DNA of 17,102 nt from DAOTUB01 sp034437455 (lineage in GTDB: Bacteria; Chloroflexota; Anaerolineae; B4-G1): assembly GCA_034437455.1 (NCBI GenBank), contig DAOTUB010000144.1, positions 1-17,102 on the forward strand, in the 5' to 3' direction. The notes beneath the pieces were generated by a model that worked only from the letters and a program-made list of their open reading frames with translations, was not told the origin of the DNA and searched no databases. Positions 13,922-17,102 of the stretch are shown piece after piece; position 1 is the stretch's first letter; each line of letters begins with the position of its first letter. The position numbers and the translations under genes are program-made.

Positions 13922-14159
13922 CGTCCGTGCCTCGTGGCTGATTCGAGATTTGACGATTCAAGATGAACGGACTTGAGCAAAGCCTGGATGGCCGATTGCT
14001 AGGAGGCTATTTCTTGTACCTAACTGTGGACTGTGGCCTCTCAAATCTCCCAATCTTGGGCCTGAGTAAATTGTATCATACCCAGATGGGGTTTGCAAGC
14101 TTTTAGACGCTCTCAAGTTTAGGACACATTTTGAAAGGCTGGAGGACACCTGGCGACTG
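13922..14159. other. Intergenic leader region between helicase and CYTH-HTH-CHAD genes
   Basis: This 238-bp stretch has no supported gene. Besides the promoter listed separately, it contains low-complexity AT-richer phrases with short internal repeats (GATTCGAGATTTGACGATTC; CTGTGGACTGTGGC). A short GACA/TGTC inverted repeat at 14145-14161 overlaps the helicase stop codon. The predicted leader of the CYTH-HTH-CHAD mRNA is about 140 nt and holds no feature I can name. Confidence 0.4.
14070..14098 (-). promoter_or_regulatory. Sigma-70-type promoter for the polyphosphate cluster
   Basis: On the minus strand TTGCAA (14093-14098) precedes TACAAT (14070-14075) by exactly 17 bp. The predicted start is near 14063, about 140 nt upstream of the CYTH-HTH-CHAD ATG. 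It is the best promoter match found upstream of the eight-gene minus-strand run, so it may drive the whole cluster, although internal promoters could exist in the 88-, 170- and 129-bp gaps. Confidence 0.7.
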
Positions 14160-16718
14160 TCACCCTTGCAACACGACAGCCTCCAGCAGTTGGCGGGTGA
14201 GAGGTTTGGTGCCCGGATCGACGTCTCCGGCTGGCCCCACGCAACCGGGACAGCCATCGACACAGGGACAATCCCGCACCACGTCGAGCGCGGCCGCCAA
14301 CAGCTCGTCACCAAGCTCGTAAAGACGCGCACTCAGGCCGGCGCCGCCCGGCGCGCTGTCGTAAAGGTTCACGGTGGGCGTCGCTTTGCTTCCCTGTATA
14401 TGGGCGGGCAACCCGGTCTCTGGGGCGCGGGTCTGGACAGCCGATCCGAGGTCGCCAGGGGCGCACATCAGGTGCAACGGAGCCAAGTTTCGCAGCAGAT
14501 AGGCCAGGCCGCTCAACGCCCCTCGCGCCCCGCGTGTCCGCTCGACGCGGCGGTGACAGGCTGGGCAGAGCGTGATCAGGTTTTCCAGCCGGTTCGCAAG
14601 CTCGTAAAAATCGTTGACGCCCGGGACGTAACCGAAGGAGCGGAAGGGAGTGAGGTGATGGACGTCGTGCTGGCGATCCTCCCGCTCCGGCGCGCCGCAC
14701 TGACGGCAGCGGTAGCCATCGCGAGCGCGGGCAGCATCTCGCTGAGCGGGCCAGTTGGGGCCATAGTCGGCTGGCGGCGGGAGAACGCCGGATTCTTGCA
14801 ATTGAGCGGTGAGGTCTTCCGAGAGCGCCAGCCAGTAGCCCATGGTGCGTAACTCCTGCTCCGGCAGATCAATCGGCGCCCAGGCCAGCATCTCGTGGGT
14901 GTAACGCTTGATCTTGCGATAGCCGCTCACCCGGCTGGTGACCAATACCTCGCCCCAGGCGTGCGATACCGGATCGATGATCCTAGTATCTGACGTCTGG
15001 ATGATGGACACGTCGGTTGTAGAACTGGCGCGCGTGTAATAATCTAATTCGGTGGAGCGCACGCGGGCGATGCCCTCCTCCCAGTCCAGCGCTTCGACGA
15101 CGTAGGTCGCGCCGCCGTGCAAATAGACCGCTTCCTTGTGGATCAGCATCGGCGCGCTGGGACGGTCCATCTGGCCGATGACGTGTGGTGGATGCGTGCT
15201 CACATCCTGGATGACGACGTTGTCGGACGTGTTGGTGCGCAGGGAGAGGCGTCCAGCCGGGTAGCCCTCGTCGATCCAGGTGTAGCGGCCATTGCCGTGG
15301 TGCAGCACGTTCTCTTCGGCCAGGGTGGCCAGTATTGCCTCCGCGTCTTGAAAGGACCCGAAAGGTTCGCCGCGTTCAAAGGGCAGCTCAAAGGCCGCGC
15401 AGGCCAGGTGATTGACCAGGACGGCAAGATTATCCGGATCGAGCAGGGCCTGCTCGACCGGCTGGCCAAAAAAATAGCGCGGATGAGTGATCAGATATTG
15501 GTCGAGCGGAGAGGCGCTGGCGACCAGCACCGCCGCCGAAACCCCCACCCGCCGTCCGGCCCGCCCAGCTTGCTGCCAGGCGCTGGCGATGGTCCCCGGG
15601 TAGCCGGTCATCACGCAGGCGCTCAACCGCCCGATGTCGATCCCCAGTTCGAGCGCGTTGGTCGCAACGACGCCGCGCACCTCTCCCTGGCGCAGTCCCC
15701 GCTCGATGGCCCGGCGCTCGTTGGGGAGATAGCCGCCCCGATACCCCTGCACGTTCTGTGAATCACCTCCGGCGGCAGCGACGGCGTCGCGCAGGTAGCC
15801 CAGCAACACCTCGGTGGTCAGACGGGCGCGGGCAAAGACGATGGTCTGCACGTCGGCCTGGAGGAAACGGGCAGCGATGTCGTTCGCCGCCAGCGTCGCG
15901 CTGCGCCGGATGCCGAGCTGTGGATCGAGCAGCGGAGGATTGTAGCAAATAAAGTGCTTCTCCCCTTGCGGAGCGCCGTCGTCGTCCACCAGCGTGACCG
16001 GGGCCTCGATGAGCCGCTGGGCCAGCTCGCGCGGGTTGGCGATGGTGGCGGAGGCACAGACAAAGCGCGGCTCGGAGCCGTAAAAGCGGCAGATCCGTCG
16101 CAGCCGCCGCAGCACGTTCGCCACGTGCCCGCCAAAAATGCCCCGGTAGGTGTGAAGCTCGTCGAGCACGACGTAGCGCAGATTGGTAAAGAACCGCGCC
16201 CAGCGAGTGTGATGAGGGAGGATGCCGACGTTGAGCATATCGGGGTTGCTGACCAGCAGCCGGGCCTCGCGGCGGATGGCGGCCCGGTGGGAGGAGGGCG
16301 TGTCGCCGTCGAAAGGCCGCACGGCGATGGGGGATTGGAGATCGGCAATCAAGACTTTGAGATTGGCGATCTGATCGTGGGCCAGGGCTTTGGTCGGAAA
16401 CAAGTAGAGCGCGCAACTGCCTGGATCGTTGAGCAAGGTGTGGAGAGTGGGCAGGTTGTAGGCCAACGTCTTGCCGGAGGCGGTGGAGGTGGCGACGACG
16501 ACGTGCTCGCCCGCCAGCGACGCTTCGATGGCCTGGGCCTGGTGAGCGTAGGGCTGTTCAATGCCCTGTTCACGAGCGGCGGCGACCAGGCGCGGATCGA
16601 GGCCGGTCAGCCAGGGGGCGACGCGGGCAGGCCGGGCCGGGATGCGCTCCCAGGCGGTCACGCAGCGCATAAAGGCCGGGTCTTGGCGGAAAGCACTCAG
16701 GGCGTCGGAAAGAGTCAT
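14160..16718 (-). CDS. MrfA/Hrq1-like DEAD/DEAH helicase with inserted HNH nuclease domain
   Basis: This 852-residue superfamily 2 helicase resembles MrfA (YprA) of Bacillus, a 3'-5' DNA helicase for crosslink repair. The core has Walker A STASGKT (Lys83), DELH (186-189) within 'VVLDELHTYRG', SAT (223-225), 'VATNALELGIDIG' (351-363) and QQAGRAGRR (382-390). The C-terminal DUF1998/MZB domain starts near 'ALSGLAYLLRNLAPLHLMC' and ends with the metal-binding cysteines C817, C819, C823 and C826 (CPCVDGCPGC). Between these, about residues 655-730 form an HNH nuclease module: zinc cysteines 671/674 and 718/721, His684, His687-His688, Asn713 and His722 (LENLITLCPACHRR). MrfA itself has no HNH; the extra ~100 residues account for the greater length. 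The ATG at 16718 lacks a strong Shine-Dalgarno. The gene is monocistronic, with its own promoter. Confidence 0.92.
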   Translation of the reverse strand: MTLSDALSAFRQDPAFMRCVTAWERIPARPARVAPWLTGLDPRLVAAAREQGIEQPYAHQAQAIEASLAGEHVVVATSTASGKTLAYNLPTLHTLLNDPGSCALYLFPTKALAHDQIANLKVLIADLQSPIAVRPFDGDTPSSHRAAIRREARLLVSNPDMLNVGILPHHTRWARFFTNLRYVVLDELHTYRGIFGGHVANVLRRLRRICRFYGSEPRFVCASATIANPRELAQRLIEAPVTLVDDDGAPQGEKHFICYNPPLLDPQLGIRRSATLAANDIAARFLQADVQTIVFARARLTTEVLLGYLRDAVAAAGGDSQNVQGYRGGYLPNERRAIERGLRQGEVRGVVATNALELGIDIGRLSACVMTGYPGTIASAWQQAGRAGRRVGVSAAVLVASASPLDQYLITHPRYFFGQPVEQALLDPDNLAVLVNHLACAAFELPFERGEPFGSFQDAEAILATLAEENVLHHGNGRYTWIDEGYPAGRLSLRTNTSDNVVIQDVSTHPPHVIGQMDRPSAPMLIHKEAVYLHGGATYVVEALDWEEGIARVRSTELDYYTRASSTTDVSIIQTSDTRIIDPVSHAWGEVLVTSRVSGYRKIKRYTHEMLAWAPIDLPEQELRTMGYWLALSEDLTAQLQESGVLPPPADYGPNWPAQRDAARARDGYRCRQCGAPEREDRQHDVHHLTPFRSFGYVPGVNDFYELANRLENLITLCPACHRRVERTRGARGALSGLAYLLRNLAPLHLMCAPGDLGSAVQTRAPETGLPAHIQGSKATPTVNLYDSAPGGAGLSARLYELGDELLAAALDVVRDCPCVDGCPGCVGPAGDVDPGTKPLTRQLLEAVVLQG

Positions 16719-16740
16719 CGTGAACTTGATCCAGGTTACT

Positions 16741-16775
16741 CAGGTGCAAAGCACTTGGCAAGTGCGTTGCACCTG
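16741..16775. repeat. Long palindrome in the helicase 5' leader
   Basis: Two 16-base arms (16741-16756 and 16760-16775) pair at 15 of 16 positions around the loop GGC. The arms begin CAGGTGCAA and end TTGCACCTG. The element lies between the predicted helicase transcription start (about 16790) and its ATG (16718), so the mRNA leader would fold into this hairpin just upstream of the ribosome-binding region. It could be a dispersed palindrome. Confidence 0.65.
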
Positions 16776-16796
16776 GACCGAGCAATTACTATCCAG

Positions 16797-16824
16797 ATTA
16801 TAGCGGTGAACGGGATTAGGGCAA
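16797..16824 (-). promoter_or_regulatory. Promoter for the helicase gene
   Basis: On the minus strand TTGCCC (16819-16824) is followed after 16 bp by a perfect TATAAT (16797-16802). The predicted start is near 16790, about 70 nt upstream of the helicase ATG. It is divergent from the extended -10 promoter just to its right. Confidence 0.55.
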
Positions 16825-16850
16825 GCGAGAATAGCGTTCTGCGGAGGTGA

Positions 16851-16859
16851 TGGTATAAT
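16851..16859 (+). promoter_or_regulatory. Extended -10 promoter for a candidate small RNA
   Basis: TGGTATAAT (16851-16859) is a perfect extended -10 element (TG, one base, TATAAT). No good -35 box is visible at 16-18 bp. The predicted start is about 16864-16867. The only thing downstream for nearly 190 bp is a non-coding structured stretch. Confidence 0.55.
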
Positions 16860-16863
16860 GGGG

Positions 16864-16993
16864 ACAGAAGTGGCATGGAGCCCTGTTGGAGATACTCGAC
16901 AGTAGAACCCCAAGAGAATAAGCGTCTTCTCAATTGTCAAGTTTCGAGTGAAGACGTGCGGGAGTAACTGAGCCTTGGGAGTTGTCCATTTTT
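16864..16993 (+). ncRNA. Candidate structured small RNA (family not recognised)
   Basis: About 130 nt lie between an extended -10 promoter and a T-run (16989-16993) with no supported ORF. Several helices can be drawn: GGACA (16862-16866) with TGTCC (16983-16987) as a closing stem just before the T-run; a CTGT...ACAG hairpin (16883-16902) with GAG/CTC inside; CCCAAG (16909-16914) with CTTGGG (16974-16979); and, nested within it, CGTCTTC (16923-16929) with GAAGACG (16950-16956). This is the layout of an independently terminated RNA. The size would suit a 6S-like regulator, but I cannot match it to 6S, SRP RNA, tmRNA or RNase P, and the closing stem would need a start slightly earlier than the ideal spacing. 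Confidence 0.35.
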
Positions 16994-17017
16994 AACTTCG
17001 CACTTTTCGGATATAAT
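16989..17017 (+). promoter_or_regulatory. Probable promoter of the partial ORF at the right edge
   Basis: A perfect TATAAT (17012-17017) has only a weak -35 (TTTTTA, 16989-16994, 17 bp spacing). The predicted start near 17024 gives a leader of about 30 nt to the ATG at 17053. The -35 region coincides with the T-run of the candidate small RNA. Confidence 0.45.
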
Positions 17018-17052
17018 TGCCCTGCAGTGAACGCGTTACCTGGAGGGACAAT

Positions 17053-17102
17053 ATGTCTGAAAAGAATGTTCATCAATGCCAATGTCCAATCTGCCGACAG
17101 CC
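17053..17102 (+). CDS. N-terminus of a zinc-ribbon protein, probably a DDE transposase (partial)
   Basis: An ATG at 17053 with GGAGG 6 nt upstream opens a frame running off the window: MSEKNVHQCQCPICRQ. The early CxCPxC motif suggests a small zinc-binding ribbon. From memory it resembles the N-terminus of a transposase type (ISAzo13-like) that begins with such a Cys cluster, but only 16 residues are visible, so this is a suggestion. It has its own promoter. If it is a transposase, the window is bracketed by mobile-element sequence. Confidence 0.4.
   Translation, partial: MSEKNVHQCQCPICRQ

Noticed and set aside
14145..14161. Intrinsic terminator after the helicase gene
   Set aside because: The GACA/TGTC stem is only four base pairs and no U-run follows on the minus strand.
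15954..16850. 298-codon plus-strand open frame over the helicase N-terminus
   Set aside because: It is antisense to the conserved helicase motifs and Gly/Val-rich without domain features.
16864..16993. Firm assignment of the candidate RNA as 6S RNA, SRP RNA, tmRNA or RNase P RNA
   Set aside because: The SRP GGAAGNA-type loop, the RNase P core motifs and tmRNA tRNA-like ends are not visible, and the 6S single long hairpin with central bubble cannot be drawn convincingly.

Overview
The window looks like chromosomal DNA from a moderately GC-rich bacterium, most likely a member of Chloroflexota (Anaerolineae or Caldilineae type). This is inference from gene content and style: a DUF5656-like membrane protein, a Uma2 nuclease with a coiled-coil tail, a CYTH/CHAD protein, a BrnTA module and many intergenic palindromes. 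No rRNA, tRNA or CRISPR array was seen.

Left part (1-5.8 kb). The edge holds the tail of an unidentified, possibly transposase, ORF. It abuts a decapitated GNAT acetyltransferase remnant and an orphan family-5 substrate-binding lipoprotein (minus strand). A divergent promoter pair with overlapping -35 boxes separates that gene from a plus-strand unit: a multi-pass membrane protein with an apparently leaderless GTG start, then an alpha-glucan phosphorylase. A Uma2-family nuclease follows from its own promoter and ends at a hairpin that also closes the opposing operon.

Central part (5.9-14.1 kb, minus strand). This is a polyphosphate/energy cluster. In transcription order it reads: a CYTH-HTH-CHAD fusion protein, BrnT toxin, BrnA antitoxin, adenylate kinase, two single-domain PPK2 kinases, PPK1, and a calcineurin-like phosphoesterase. 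Several junctions are tight (3 bp, 9 bp, 26 bp and one 14-bp overlap), and a good promoter lies upstream of the CYTH/CHAD gene. Together the genes could make polyphosphate from ATP (PPK1), spend it on nucleotide phosphorylation (PPK2), rebalance AMP/ADP/ATP (Adk), and bind or sense polyphosphate (CYTH/CHAD). PPK1 and one PPK2 carry lysine-rich tails.

Right part (14.1-17.1 kb). A minus-strand MrfA/Hrq1-type DEAD/DEAH helicase carries an HNH nuclease domain inserted just before its C-terminal zinc-binding domain. Its upstream region is promoter-rich and holds a long palindrome in the helicase leader. A divergent extended -10 promoter drives a candidate structured RNA of about 130 nt, followed by the start of a plus-strand ORF resembling the N-terminus of a transposase and cut by the window edge.

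The strongest leads are the CYTH-HTH-CHAD architecture, the helicase-HNH fusion, the polyphosphate operon with an embedded toxin-antitoxin pair, and the candidate small RNA.
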